Assembly (NCBI RefSeq): GCF_009901585.1
Contig: NZ_WXYO01000003.1
Location: forward strand, 186,001 to 250,000
Reading direction: 5' to 3'
Origin: Poritiphilus flavus
GTDB lineage: Bacteria > Bacteroidota > Bacteroidia > Flavobacteriales > Flavobacteriaceae
Length of the DNA: 64,000 nucleotides
Made by a program: the position numbers and the translations under genes. Under the pieces are notes generated by a model, which was not told the origin of the DNA, did not search any database, and saw only the letters and a program-made list of their open reading frames with translations. Shown in pieces: positions 16,999 to 25,403 of the stretch. How positions within the stretch are numbered: position 1 is the first letter of the stretch; every line of letters begins with the position of its first letter.

Positions 16999-18261
16999 TT
17001 ATGTTCCTCTTATGATACGGACCGGATCAATGCGTTTGGCTTTTTTTGAAGGCAGATATCCCGCTATAAAAGTGGAAATCAGTGCAAAGGTGATACCAAT
17101 CACGTAATAGCCCGGATTGTAGTTGATCGGATAAGTGGTGATGGTAGGCAAGGCTTCTGTCTCAAAGGCAATGCCATCTATAAGGCTGGAAAGTCCAAAG
17201 CCTATAATAAGACCCAATAGACCGCCAATCACCCCAATAATAATCGCCTGACTCATAAAGATCATCTGTACATCAAAACCGGAAAAACCGGTAGCCTTTA
17301 AAATGGCGATATCCTTCATTTTTTCGTAGATGAGCATATTGAGGATGTTATAAATTCCGAATCCGGCCACAATAAGAAGGGTCACCGAAACGGCATAAGT
17401 GATCAGATTTCGGATGTTGCTTCCGGTCTCAAACTGCGCATTGGCTTCTTTAATGTCCCGGGCTTTGATCTGAAATTGCTTTTCCAACTGCCTGGCCATA
17501 AGGATAGCTTCGGAAAGGTTGTGCAGCTTTACATTGATGTCTGTAATATAATTTTCAGCCTCTCCTAATATGCGCTGTACCGTCTTTAGATTAGCGAAAC
17601 TGCGCGCATTGTCTACATCGGCGAGCCCGCTTTGGTATATACCAACGATTTTAAGCGGAAAGATATCTCCCTGAACCGTACTGATCTGCACGCGATCTCC
17701 AGGACTAAGCGACATTTTTTTGGCGAGCCCGGCGCCGAGAAGAATACCATTCTCATTATTGTTTAACGCCTGAGGACTACCTTCCACAATGTAGTCCTGT
17801 ATGTTAGATAAACGTACCTCCTCCATGATATTCACCCCGATGAGGTTACCTCCGAGTTCAATAGAGCCGGAAATGTAGAAGATCTGCGCGTTCAATTGGG
17901 GAGCCGCTCCTTTTACTTTTTCATCCTCCCGGAGATAGTTCAGAATGGGTACGGCATTGTGGATCTTACGTTGACTCTGTTTGGGTTTTACGGAATGCAC
18001 AATATTCCAGGCATCTTCAAACGGGGTAAATTTTTCTATGGGTTGTTCCTCAGAAGGTTCAATCTCATTGTACAAATGTACGTGAGGTGTCTGATTGAGT
18101 ATCAGATCGTCTAACATCCCGTTAAGACCAGTCATAAAGCTTACCAGGGTAATATAGGCACCAATTCCAAAGGTCACTCCCAGGGAGGCGGTCACTGTAG
18201 ATTTCATCTTGGTCAGAAGATGGGTTTTCGCAATGCCAAATATTACCTTCCAGTTGATCAT
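16999..18261 (-). CDS. ABC transporter permease, FtsX/LolCE-MacB type
   Basis: A 420-residue permease with one N-terminal membrane span, a large periplasmic domain and three C-terminal spans (LITYAVSVTLLIVAGFGIYN, IIIGVIGGLLGLIIGFGL, YYVIGITFALISTFIAGYL). The cytoplasmic coupling motif KMKDIAILKATGFS is typical of FtsX-family permeases. It overlaps the adaptor gene by 4 nt. With the ATPase and HlyD-like adaptor it forms a DevBCA/MacAB-like exporter; the cargo is unknown. Confidence 0.92.
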   Translation of the reverse strand: MINWKVIFGIAKTHLLTKMKSTVTASLGVTFGIGAYITLVSFMTGLNGMLDDLILNQTPHVHLYNEIEPSEEQPIEKFTPFEDAWNIVHSVKPKQSQRKIHNAVPILNYLREDEKVKGAAPQLNAQIFYISGSIELGGNLIGVNIMEEVRLSNIQDYIVEGSPQALNNNENGILLGAGLAKKMSLSPGDRVQISTVQGDIFPLKIVGIYQSGLADVDNARSFANLKTVQRILGEAENYITDINVKLHNLSEAILMARQLEKQFQIKARDIKEANAQFETGSNIRNLITYAVSVTLLIVAGFGIYNILNMLIYEKMKDIAILKATGFSGFDVQMIFMSQAIIIGVIGGLLGLIIGFGLSSLIDGIAFETEALPTITTYPINYNPGYYVIGITFALISTFIAGYLPSKKAKRIDPVRIIRGT

Positions 18262-19361
18262 TCTTCCGGTTTTAGGATGGATGTACCGGCATCTATGCCT
18301 GAAACGATTTCGATGCTGTCCAGGCTTTGGAGACCCGTTCTAATGTCCTTCAGACCTTCCTCTGTGCGAACCTGACCATTAGCCGTAAGATAGGCCTTGG
18401 GTATGATCAGGGCCTTCTCTTTTCTGGCAACCACGATATTCCCCTCACCGGCAAGGCCGGGATATAAGACTTCCGGTGGCTTTTTGAAAACAGCCTCTAC
18501 CTTAAAGGTCTGAGAACGCTCGTCCTTCCGGGGATAAATCTTGCTTACAACGGCTTCAAAAACCGTATTTTCATAGGCGTCCAGAGTGATCAATGCCTGA
18601 TCCCCCAGCTGCAGTTTTACGATATCCACCTCATCTACGAGCATTTCAATCACGAATTTATCCGAACTGCCTACGGCGGCCACCGGTTCCAATGTGCTGA
18701 CCAGTTCGCCTGGATTTTTGTACAGCGCATAAACGGTACCGTTTATTTTACTACTAACTGTAAAATCTTCCGTTGAGATCAGGGAGGTCTGGTAGTTGTT
18801 CTCTGCCTGTCTAACCTTGGTTTCAAGTTCGTGCCTTGTCCTCTCGTAACTGCTTTTGAGAACAGAAAGCCTGCTGGCAGAAAGTTCAAAGGCCAGTTTA
18901 CGATTATCGTATTCCAATTTAGATCCTATCTGCTGCTCCCATAGGTTCTTTTGCCTGAAATAATTTATGGAATCATTCTTAAACTGCAGTTCCGCCGCAA
19001 GTATCTCATCCCTCAAAGAGGTAAGTACCGCGTTGTTCCCGCTGAAGTTCTCCATTGCAAGTTCCAGGTTTAACCTCGCATTCCTGGAGTTTAACTCAGG
19101 GGCACTGTTAATGATTTGCAGGATTGGGGTCCCTTTTGCCACCGAATCCCCTTCTTCGAGTAAATTCTGCTCAAGTATGCCTGCCACCGCAGCATGCGCC
19201 TGATACAGGCTGTCTGGTTGTACGGTGACAGAAGAATAAACGGATTCTGTAATGGATCTTTCAACCGGAAAGATCTTCTCTTCTTCCGAATTACAGCAAG
19301 TTGCGGTTAAAACAAATAAAATCAGGACGATGGGTCCTGCAATTCTCTTAAAAGATGACAT
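18258..19361 (-). CDS. HlyD/MacA-like periplasmic adaptor
   Basis: A 367-residue membrane-fusion protein. I chose the ATG at 19361, which opens on a signal peptide (MSSFKRIAGPIVLILFVLTA) followed by TCC, so it is probably a lipoprotein; an upstream in-frame start would add 23 residues. The barrel-hairpin order is visible: VAGILEQNLLEEGDSVAKGTP (lipoyl-like half), a long coiled coil, then IPKAYLTANGQVRT. It is the first gene of the exporter operon and overlaps the permease by 4 nt. Confidence 0.9.
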   Translation of the reverse strand: MSSFKRIAGPIVLILFVLTATCCNSEEEKIFPVERSITESVYSSVTVQPDSLYQAHAAVAGILEQNLLEEGDSVAKGTPILQIINSAPELNSRNARLNLELAMENFSGNNAVLTSLRDEILAAELQFKNDSINYFRQKNLWEQQIGSKLEYDNRKLAFELSASRLSVLKSSYERTRHELETKVRQAENNYQTSLISTEDFTVSSKINGTVYALYKNPGELVSTLEPVAAVGSSDKFVIEMLVDEVDIVKLQLGDQALITLDAYENTVFEAVVSKIYPRKDERSQTFKVEAVFKKPPEVLYPGLAGEGNIVVARKEKALIIPKAYLTANGQVRTEEGLKDIRTGLQSLDSIEIVSGIDAGTSILKPEE

Positions 19362-19569
19362 CCTGTTTAAAGTTGTACCTGAGAAACGAAAGTATTTCCA
19401 AACAGCGGTAAAGCCTATGATGGAGATCATATTTTTGCAACTAAAATCCCTGGACTAATCGTTTGCATCGGAGATGACAAGCATGAAGTTAAAAAGAAAT
19501 TATGGAATGGCTAAGGAGGTATAAGCCGATCCCGGTAAAGGCTAAATAACAAAACGCGAAAAATAAAAT

Positions 19570-19613
19570 ATGACAAATGTCATCTTTTAAGTTCTGAGCT
19601 GTGTTTAGCTTAG
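19570..19613 (+). promoter_or_regulatory. FixK/FNR-type box plus -7 box for the DoxX gene
   Basis: ATGAC-AAAT-GTCAT (19570-19583) is a perfect palindrome. TAGCTTAG (19606-19613) begins 36 bp from its first base. Predicted transcription starts about 10 nt before the DoxX ATG. Confidence 0.75.
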
Positions 19614-19627
19614 GCCCAGACTTTGTT

Positions 19628-20059
19628 ATGAAAGAACTAACCGCCAGACTAACCAGGAGCCTTAAGAGTAGAAATGCCAGCGCAATAGCTGTTGGTATTG
19701 TATATCTGTGGTTTGGCGCTTTAAAATTTTTTCCGGGGGTCAGTCCTGCGGAAAGCCTGGCCAAAGAGACACTTACTTACCTCACTCTGGGTTTCCTGTC
19801 TGAAGGTTTTTCCCTTTTATTGCTCGCATTACTCGAAGTGACCATTGGCTTATTGCTGATTACGGGTTGGTTCAGAAGGCGGGCACTTCAAATCGCCGTA
19901 GGTCATATTCTACTGACGTTTACGCCAATGCTGTTCAGTCCGGAACTGGTTTTTTCAGAAGTACCCTTCGGACTTACCTTGCTAGGTCAGTATATCGTAA
20001 AGAATGTGATCATATTCAGCGTGCTCCTCTTACTCCTTAATCAGCAAAAGGAAGCGTAG
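19628..20059 (+). CDS. DoxX-family membrane protein
   Basis: A 143-residue integral membrane protein with four hydrophobic spans. The motif LWFGALKFFPGVSPAE is the usual DoxX-like start and LLLALLEVTIGLLLITGWFRR the second half. I chose the ATG at 19628 over an in-frame start at 19601. Relatives are linked to redox stress and quinone-related functions but the activity is not established. It stands alone, driven by the box at 19570, and is divergent from the exporter operon. Confidence 0.85.
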   Translation: MKELTARLTRSLKSRNASAIAVGIVYLWFGALKFFPGVSPAESLAKETLTYLTLGFLSEGFSLLLLALLEVTIGLLLITGWFRRRALQIAVGHILLTFTPMLFSPELVFSEVPFGLTLLGQYIVKNVIIFSVLLLLLNQQKEA

Positions 20060-20109
20060 GCACAATTCATGAGGATACAATACTCAAACACGGTATGGAA
20101 GTCGTATTA

Positions 20110-20742
20110 CTATAACTCCAGTTTTCGGACCTCCCATTTCTTTTCTTTACTCCAGACGGCCAACAGATCGCCGGAAAGCATTTTAGAACGGAGATTGGGT
20201 TGTTCGTATCTGCGTGGTGTCATAAGAATATTGTCTCTTCTACCGATAAACTCCATGATCTCGCCTTTGGTATCGATCAGCACCTCACTGAACTTGTATT
20301 CAAAAATATTCAGCTTGAATTCATTCTGCCCTTTAAAGGTTTTAGTACAAAGGATGCCAAGGGCAAGGCCGTTGTCAAAAGAAGTAATGTTCAGATATTC
20401 CGGTTCGATGGCAATTTTTCCAGTGGTATCAATAAATCCATACATGGGAATACCTTCTTCTCCGGTTGAGTAGATCAGGCACATACCGTTTTCGAATAGG
20501 GGATGAGGCCTGCTGAGCTGCCCGAATTTTGAATCATCAACGTTTTTATCCCATACCAAATCGTCGCGGAAATCGATCACCAATGTACCTTCTTTATTGA
20601 TAAATCCCCACTGATCGCCTTTTCTGATAGCGGCAAGATCCTCGCTAAAGGGCGCCACCTGATCAATGTTTTTCACGGTCTGCGAATGGGTAACAAGCGA
20701 AAATGCAATAAAAAATAGTGTAATCGTGAGTTTTAGTTTCAT
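20110..20742 (-). CDS. Exported WG-repeat protein
   Basis: A 210-residue protein with a signal peptide (MKLKLTITLFFIAFSLVTHS) and WG beta-repeats: DQWGFINKEGTLVIDF and PMYGFIDTTGKIAIEPEY are clear units, and more degenerate ones follow (EVLIDTKGEIMEF). WG repeats form beta-propeller-like or solenoid surfaces for binding. The ligand is unknown. It follows the DUF2267 gene by 25 nt on the same strand and probably shares its transcript. Confidence 0.85.
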   Translation of the reverse strand: MKLKLTITLFFIAFSLVTHSQTVKNIDQVAPFSEDLAAIRKGDQWGFINKEGTLVIDFRDDLVWDKNVDDSKFGQLSRPHPLFENGMCLIYSTGEEGIPMYGFIDTTGKIAIEPEYLNITSFDNGLALGILCTKTFKGQNEFKLNIFEYKFSEVLIDTKGEIMEFIGRRDNILMTPRRYEQPNLRSKMLSGDLLAVWSKEKKWEVRKLEL

Positions 20743-20767
20743 GATCTGTTATTTAAAAGGATGAAGA

Positions 20768-21217
20768 TTAAGTGACAATGTTTGAAAAAATAAGTGGTTT
20801 CAGGTCCTTGGGAAGTCCGTCCCTTATATCGGAGAATTCTCCTGCTGAGACGTATTTCTGTAGGAAAATGAAAGTAGCGGATACATAGTTCTCCACCAAC
20901 TCATCGCTGTATTCAAAATCGTTAACAGCGGCCGGGCCATCGTATTTCTTGACCCTTTCCACAAAGTCCGCTTTGCGCTTGATCTTTTTTTTCTTTTTTA
21001 AAGACCATCCGTTTACATAGGAGGCCTTTAGGAACATAGGCAGTTGTGCGATGAATTGCAGAGACTCCTCTGTACTGATCACATCTCTTAAGGCATGAAG
21101 TATGGCCACCAGTATCCTGCCGGCTTTTTCACGGTTTTCCCCCATATCCATTTCCGACGCATAAGTCTTAAGAAAGTGATTTCCTTCGCTTGCGTATTGA
21201 TTGAAATTAAATGCCAT
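20768..21217 (-). CDS. DUF2267 protein
   Basis: A 149-residue soluble protein of the DUF2267 family: AGRILVAILHALRDVISTEE and QLPMFLKASYVNGWSLKKKK are the conserved helices. A lysine-rich turn (KKKKKIKRKADF) follows. DUF2267 proteins are common in stress gene clusters of many phyla but have no proven activity. It is divergent from the HPF gene; the palindrome at 21270 could reach it, though the -7 box on this strand is poor. Confidence 0.85.
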   Translation of the reverse strand: MAFNFNQYASEGNHFLKTYASEMDMGENREKAGRILVAILHALRDVISTEESLQFIAQLPMFLKASYVNGWSLKKKKKIKRKADFVERVKKYDGPAAVNDFEYSDELVENYVSATFIFLQKYVSAGEFSDIRDGLPKDLKPLIFSNIVT

Positions 21218-21269
21218 GATTTGATTTTTTTGGTGCCTCTCAATATGTATAATTCAACGCGTAATTAAA

Positions 21270-21313
21270 ATGACATAGATCATGTTTAAGCTGAGGTGGT
21301 ACGTGTAATTTTG
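21270..21313 (+). promoter_or_regulatory. FixK/FNR-type box plus -7 box for hpf-usp
   Basis: ATGAC-ATAG-ATCAT (21270-21283) with TAATTTTG (21306-21313), a perfect TAnnTTTG, at the common offset. Predicted transcription starts about 20 nt before the HPF ATG. Confidence 0.8.
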
Positions 21314-21337
21314 AGTAATATCAAAACAAAATCTTAT

Positions 21338-21640
21338 ATGAAAGTTTCCGTACAGTACATTCAGATGCCCACAAGTGATTCCTTTACAGATATGGTGGAG
21401 AAAAAACTGGAAAAACTGGCCAAAAAATTCCCGTGGATCATACAGGCAGAGGTTACCCTCAAAGTAGAACAGGATCGTTCCAAGCACAATAAGTCATGTG
21501 AGATCCGCCTTAGTCTGCCCGGGCCGAGAATTTTCGCAAAATCCAAGTCAGATGATTTTGAGAAAGTTACCGCTGAGGTGATCAAGGAGTTGGAGACCCA
21601 GTTGCGGAAGCGCAAAGCGCAATTTAGTGTCGGACGTTAA
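21338..21640 (+). CDS. hpf: Short-form ribosome hibernation factor HPF/RaiA
   Basis: A 100-residue HPF-fold protein (beta-alpha-beta-beta-beta-alpha) that binds the 30S subunit and holds ribosomes inactive. Recognisable parts are MVEKKLEKLAKKFPWI, AEVTLKVEQDRSKHNKSCEI and the last helix EVIKELETQLRKRKAQF. There is no long-form C-terminal dimerisation domain. I chose the ATG at 21338 because the earlier in-frame start at 21296 lies upstream of the -7 box at 21306. It overlaps the following USP gene by 14 nt, so the two are co-translated. Confidence 0.9.
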   Translation: MKVSVQYIQMPTSDSFTDMVEKKLEKLAKKFPWIIQAEVTLKVEQDRSKHNKSCEIRLSLPGPRIFAKSKSDDFEKVTAEVIKELETQLRKRKAQFSVGR

Positions 21641-22472
21641 AAACATATTGGTTCCTATAGATTTTTCGGACCTTTCCGAAAATGCCCTTGAGGTAGCTGC
21701 ACAGATCGCAGGAAGAACCGGGGCTTCCCTGAACGTGTTTCATATGCTCGGGCTTTCCGAAGCTGTGCTCGCTAAGGATGAATCCCAGGAGTACGAGGAA
21801 GCGCAATACTATATGAGGCTGGCTAATGACAGGTTCAGAACGTTTCTCGACAAACCCTACCTCAAGGGCATTCCAATTGCAAAAACCATCCAGAACTACA
21901 AGATCTTTACGGAGATCAATGACCTGGCCAAAGAGCAAAAAATAGATCTGGTGGTGATGGGATCCCATGGCCTGGGCGCTATGCGCGGCCTGTTCGTAGG
22001 TTCCAATACCGAAAAGGTAGTGCGAAGCTCGGAGGTCCCTGTTTTGGTGATCAAGAAAAGGGACCCTGACTTCAAATTGGAAAAGGTGGTATACGGCATC
22101 GACTATTCCGTGGAAACCGCGAGTGCTTACAAAAGGGCCATGCAATTCCTTGCTCCCTGGCAGCCGGAAATACACCTTACCCATGTTACCCTTCCCCATT
22201 TGAAGTTTCGGAGTACCAAAGAGGTCAGGCAGCAGGCGGAGCTGTTTTTTAGCGTGGCGCATCACGGTGATATGCCTCCAAATAGCAAACAGATCCACTT
22301 GTCTGATTTCTCCATTGAAGAAGGATTATACACTTATGCTTCCGAGATTGATGCAGACCTTATAGTTGTTGCCACTCATGGCCGAAAGGGACTGGTGCAT
22401 TTCTTCCAGGGAAGTATAGGCAAGGAGCTCGTCAATCATGCCGAACTTCCGGTAATGACCTTCAAATGTTAA
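21627..22472 (+). CDS. Double-domain universal stress protein with two ATP motifs
   Basis: A 281-residue tandem UspA protein started by GTG inside the end of hpf. Both halves keep the G-x2-G-x9-G-S motif: GSHGLGAMRGLFVGS in the first and THGRKGLVHFFQGS in the second. It is the only USP here with two intact sites, which fits an ATP-binding dimer-like protein. Coupling to hpf suggests a joint response to energy shortage. The 3' end is 6 nt from the convergent TerB-like gene. Confidence 0.93.
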   Translation: MSDVKNILVPIDFSDLSENALEVAAQIAGRTGASLNVFHMLGLSEAVLAKDESQEYEEAQYYMRLANDRFRTFLDKPYLKGIPIAKTIQNYKIFTEINDLAKEQKIDLVVMGSHGLGAMRGLFVGSNTEKVVRSSEVPVLVIKKRDPDFKLEKVVYGIDYSVETASAYKRAMQFLAPWQPEIHLTHVTLPHLKFRSTKEVRQQAELFFSVAHHGDMPPNSKQIHLSDFSIEEGLYTYASEIDADLIVVATHGRKGLVHFFQGSIGKELVNHAELPVMTFKC

Positions 22473-22478
22473 CAAAGA

Positions 22479-22904
22479 TTACAGGTCTTGCTCGTCGGAT
22501 TTTAGAAGAAGATCCAGTTTAGCCAGTATGATCAGTTCTGATTTGTTCTTACCTGCAAAAGATGCGGCGATGGAATGAGCAGTGCGTGTGATGAGTTGCT
22601 TCATTTTAGGAGAAAAGGCCCTTTGATGATCTTTGTAGAAGGTCTTGAACTCCTCATAACTTTCTTTGCTGCTCTTCTCGTACTCCAGTAGCCAGTCAAA
22701 GACGATCTCTATCTGAAAAGCGGCATCGGTACCATAATCGTCCTCGATATCATCAACCTCCAGCCAATTTTCCCTCACAGCGGATTTTAGCTTTTCCAGT
22801 TCGGAGATATGCACGGCACGATCCGCCATAGCTACCGCATAGAATAGCTTACCTAGATTCTGATACATTTCCTTTCCGGTCTGTTCTGAATATGCAGTTT
22901 TCAT
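22479..22904 (-). CDS. TerB-like helical protein
   Basis: A soluble, all-helical protein of 141 residues from the ATG I chose at 22904 (an ATG at 22922 would lie upstream of the predicted transcription start near 22917). The segment LFYAVAMADRAVHISELEKL resembles the acidic helix pairs of TerB/tellurite-resistance-like proteins, known as stress-linked and metal-binding in a few cases. Function here is not known. It is divergent from the histidine kinase gene and shares the palindrome at 22952. Confidence 0.7.
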   Translation of the reverse strand: MKTAYSEQTGKEMYQNLGKLFYAVAMADRAVHISELEKLKSAVRENWLEVDDIEDDYGTDAAFQIEIVFDWLLEYEKSSKESYEEFKTFYKDHQRAFSPKMKQLITRTAHSIAASFAGKNKSELIILAKLDLLLKSDEQDL

Positions 22905-22921
22905 CTCTCCGATGTTTTTCA

Positions 22922-22965
22922 TAAAAATAGGCTGTCAAAAAATGGGGATAAATGACGAAAATCAG
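22922..22965 (-). promoter_or_regulatory. FixK/FNR-type box plus -7 box for the TerB-like gene
   Basis: ATGAC-GAAA-ATCAG (22952-22965). On the minus strand TATTTTTA (22929-22922) is at the common offset. The box lies between divergent genes, or at the very start of the kinase frame if its upstream ATG at 22952 is used. Confidence 0.65.
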
Positions 22966-22987
22966 TTATTCGCCGTATCTTTATTTT

Positions 22988-24205
22988 GTGAAAGTTTTTG
23001 AAAAGAACAGCAATATATTCCGTTTGCTCTCGGAAGGGGTTTCAGAGGGGATTTTGGTGGTGAATAAGGATAAGGTCATAGTGGCTGCCAATGGCTCAGC
23101 ACATGAAATGTTTGGTTACGAAAAGACATCCCTGATCGGAAAAAATCTAAATCTGCTCATCCCTACTGAATACCGCAAGGCTCATGATGGGCACGTAAAA
23201 CAATTTTTGGCGAAGAGCTCCAAACGAAGAATGGGCAACGGCCTGAACTTGCGAGGTCTGAAAAAGTGCGGGGAGTCCTTTCCGCTGGAAGTTGGCCTCA
23301 ACCCCTTTGAACTTTACGGAAATACCTATATCATGGCATTGATCATTGATATTACAGAACGCAGACAGCACGAGGAGAAGATCAAGGCGATGAATGAAGA
23401 ACTGGAATCCAAGATAAAACTCAGGACCAAAGAGCTGGAAGAATCGGTTTCGGAGCTCAGGGCAGAAATAAAACTGCGAAAAGAGGCTGAGGAAAGGGCC
23501 AAGGAAGCGCTGGAAAGGGAAAAGGAATTGAACGAACTGAAAACAAAATTCCTTTCCCTTGTATCTCACGAATTCAAGACCCCCTTAAGTACCATTCTCA
23601 CATCTACTACACTTCTTTCCAAATACAAAGAAACTGAACAGCAGCCCAAACGGGACAAACACCTCAATACCATTCGAAACAAAGTGAAGTATCTGGACGG
23701 GATTCTCAACGACTTTCTCTCCGTGGAGCGATTGGAATCCGGCAAGGTCAAATACAATCTCACGGATTTTCCATTGAGCAAGTTGGTCAACCAGGTGGTT
23801 TACGATGCCAATATGCTCCTCAAAAAAGGACAGCATATCCGATACCCCGACAACATTGACGGAATTGAGCTTCAATTCGATGAGAAGATCCTAGAATTGG
23901 TAATAGCCAATCTGCTGCATAACGCCATTAAATATTCTCCGGAAAATACCAGTATTGAAATTGAGATCTCTGAGAAAAAGAAAAAGCTTTTGATCAAAGT
24001 TACCGACCATGGTATGGGTATCCCGGAAGAAGATCAAAAATTCATCTTTGACCGCTATTTCCGTGCAGCGAATGCCCTGCTGACCCAGGGTACAGGAATA
24101 GGGCTCAATATCGCCAAAAGGCATATGGAAAATTTGGGAGGAACCATTACCTTTGAGAGTAAGGAGAATAAAGGCACTGAGTTTGTAGTGCATATCCCCC
24201 GATAG
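22988..24205 (+). CDS. PAS-domain histidine kinase (FixL-like)
   Basis: A soluble kinase of about 405 residues with no membrane span: PAS domain, coiled coil, then HisKA/HATPase. The H box is SLVSHEFKTPLSTI, N box NLLHNAIKYSPE, G boxes DHGMGIPEED and GTGIGLNIAKRH. The PAS part reads FGYEKTSLIGKNLNLLIP and YRKAHDGHVKQF, close to FixL including the His at its haem-ligand position; the FixL oxygen-contact Arg in the next loop appears to be Leu. I prefer the GTG at 22988, because relatives I recall start (M/V)KVFEKNSN; an ATG at 22952 is the alternative. It lies 39 nt before the receiver-Crp gene, clearly its partner. Haem binding is inference. Confidence 0.88.
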   Translation: MKVFEKNSNIFRLLSEGVSEGILVVNKDKVIVAANGSAHEMFGYEKTSLIGKNLNLLIPTEYRKAHDGHVKQFLAKSSKRRMGNGLNLRGLKKCGESFPLEVGLNPFELYGNTYIMALIIDITERRQHEEKIKAMNEELESKIKLRTKELEESVSELRAEIKLRKEAEERAKEALEREKELNELKTKFLSLVSHEFKTPLSTILTSTTLLSKYKETEQQPKRDKHLNTIRNKVKYLDGILNDFLSVERLESGKVKYNLTDFPLSKLVNQVVYDANMLLKKGQHIRYPDNIDGIELQFDEKILELVIANLLHNAIKYSPENTSIEIEISEKKKKLLIKVTDHGMGIPEEDQKFIFDRYFRAANALLTQGTGIGLNIAKRHMENLGGTITFESKENKGTEFVVHIPR

Positions 24206-24244
24206 TTACTTCAAACCACTTAATAGTTACTTAAGACCACTTAT
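24203..24244 (+). repeat. Two tandem 21-bp repeats between kinase and regulator
   Basis: Units 24203-24223 and 24224-24244 match at 18 of 21 positions, begin TAGTTACTT and share CCACTTA. The first includes the kinase stop codon and the second abuts the regulator's ATG. It may tune translation of the regulator or be a recent slip duplication. Confidence 0.8.
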
Positions 24245-25297
24245 ATGAAAAAGGTACTATTTATTGAAGATGATCCTTCTTTAAGAGAAAATACCGCAGA
24301 ACTACTTGAATTAGCCGGTTATGACGTGATCTCAGCCTCAAATGGCCGGGTTGGTGTTGAAATTGCGACTTCCTCAAACCCGGATATTGTGGTTTGCGAT
24401 ATCATGATGCCGGAATTGGATGGTTACGGCGTTTTGGAGGAACTTTCTTCCCACGAAAGTACCAAACATATCCCTTTTATATTTCTATCGGCCAAAACCG
24501 AGCGCAAAGAGGTGCGCATGGGTATGGATCTGGGGGCCGACGATTATATTACCAAACCTTTCGAAGAGGAAGAACTGGTAAGTGCCATTGAGAGCAGACT
24601 GGCCAAGTCTAAGGTGCATCAGGCCTTGATCGCAAAAGGACAAAATACCACACCTCCTTCAGAAGGGCATATGCGGACGCTCAATGAACTGAAGAACTTT
24701 TTCTATGACAACGGAGAGGTCATCAGTATTCCCAAGGCCGGTAGCATTTACGCAGAAGGAGGGCCTTCAAACTTTATTTATCTCATACTTAAGGGGACCG
24801 TAAAATCCCACAAAATGGATGAGGATGGTAAAGAGCTGATCACTTCACTTCACGCTGCTGACGACTTTCTTGGTTTTACTTCCTTCGTAGACAATGTACC
24901 CTATCAGGAGTCAGCTACCGCCGTTGAGGCGGTAGAAATGGCTGCTATATCCAAGCACAATCTGAAAAACCTCTTGCAGGAAAATCACGAGGTCTCTCTG
25001 GAGTTAATGGAGCTATTCACTGAAAATATTGCCGAAATTAAAGATCAGTTACTCCAAATGGCTTACAGTTCCGTCCGCCGAAAGACGGCTCAAACCCTAT
25101 TGCAATTTGCCGAGGTCCTAAACCAGGGTCCGGACAAACCCATACGGATTGCCCGAAGCGATCTGGCCAGTGTTGCCGGCATTGCCACCGAAAGCCTTAT
25201 CCGTACCCTTTCCACTTTCAAGAAAGAAGGCCTAATAGAAATTGAAGGCCGGAACATAAAGATCCTGAAATTGAACGATCTGGAGCATATGCTCTAA
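24245..25297 (+). CDS. Receiver-Crp/Fnr fusion response regulator
   Basis: A 350-residue hybrid regulator. Residues 1-120 are a receiver (acidic pair at E8-D10, phospho-acceptor Asp52 in VVCDIMMPELDG, Lys in TKPF). About 150-260 is a cyclic-nucleotide-binding-type barrel, and the end is a Crp-type winged helix (RSDLASVAGIATESLIRTLS). The barrel lacks the GE...R(S/T)A phosphate cassette of cAMP-binding CRP, so phosphorylation probably replaces the ligand. The recognition helix keeps Glu and Arg in ExxxR as in FNR, and lacks CRP's extra Arg, which fits TGAY-N4-RTCA sites. It is the best candidate to bind the eleven boxes around it. Confidence 0.92.
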   Translation: MKKVLFIEDDPSLRENTAELLELAGYDVISASNGRVGVEIATSSNPDIVVCDIMMPELDGYGVLEELSSHESTKHIPFIFLSAKTERKEVRMGMDLGADDYITKPFEEEELVSAIESRLAKSKVHQALIAKGQNTTPPSEGHMRTLNELKNFFYDNGEVISIPKAGSIYAEGGPSNFIYLILKGTVKSHKMDEDGKELITSLHAADDFLGFTSFVDNVPYQESATAVEAVEMAAISKHNLKNLLQENHEVSLELMELFTENIAEIKDQLLQMAYSSVRRKTAQTLLQFAEVLNQGPDKPIRIARSDLASVAGIATESLIRTLSTFKKEGLIEIEGRNIKILKLNDLEHML

Positions 25298-25338
25298 TGG
25301 TAAAAACGCGAAAACAGCTCTGGAGACGATGCTAGAGG

Positions 25339-25382
25339 ATGATATTTGTCATTTTTTTGGCCGACAGACCCTACTACTTTTG
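25339..25382 (+). promoter_or_regulatory. FixK/FNR-type box plus -7 box for USP at 25404
   Basis: ATGAT-ATTT-GTCAT (25339-25352) with TACTTTTG (25375-25382), a perfect -7 box, at the common offset. The box lies 41 nt after the stop of the receiver-Crp gene. Confidence 0.82.
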
Positions 25383-25403
25383 AGTTGATATCGCCTTTTT
25401 GCA

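Noticed and set aside
19489-19764. 91-residue minus-strand frame
   Set aside because: It lies opposite the DoxX gene and its promoter and resembles no protein; a shadow frame.
21240-21283. Box at 21270 acting on the DUF2267 gene as well
   Set aside because: On the minus strand no acceptable TAnnTT lies at the common offset; left unassigned.
21624-22298. 224-residue minus-strand frame opposite a USP gene
   Set aside because: Fully antisense to a clear UspA gene with intact motifs.
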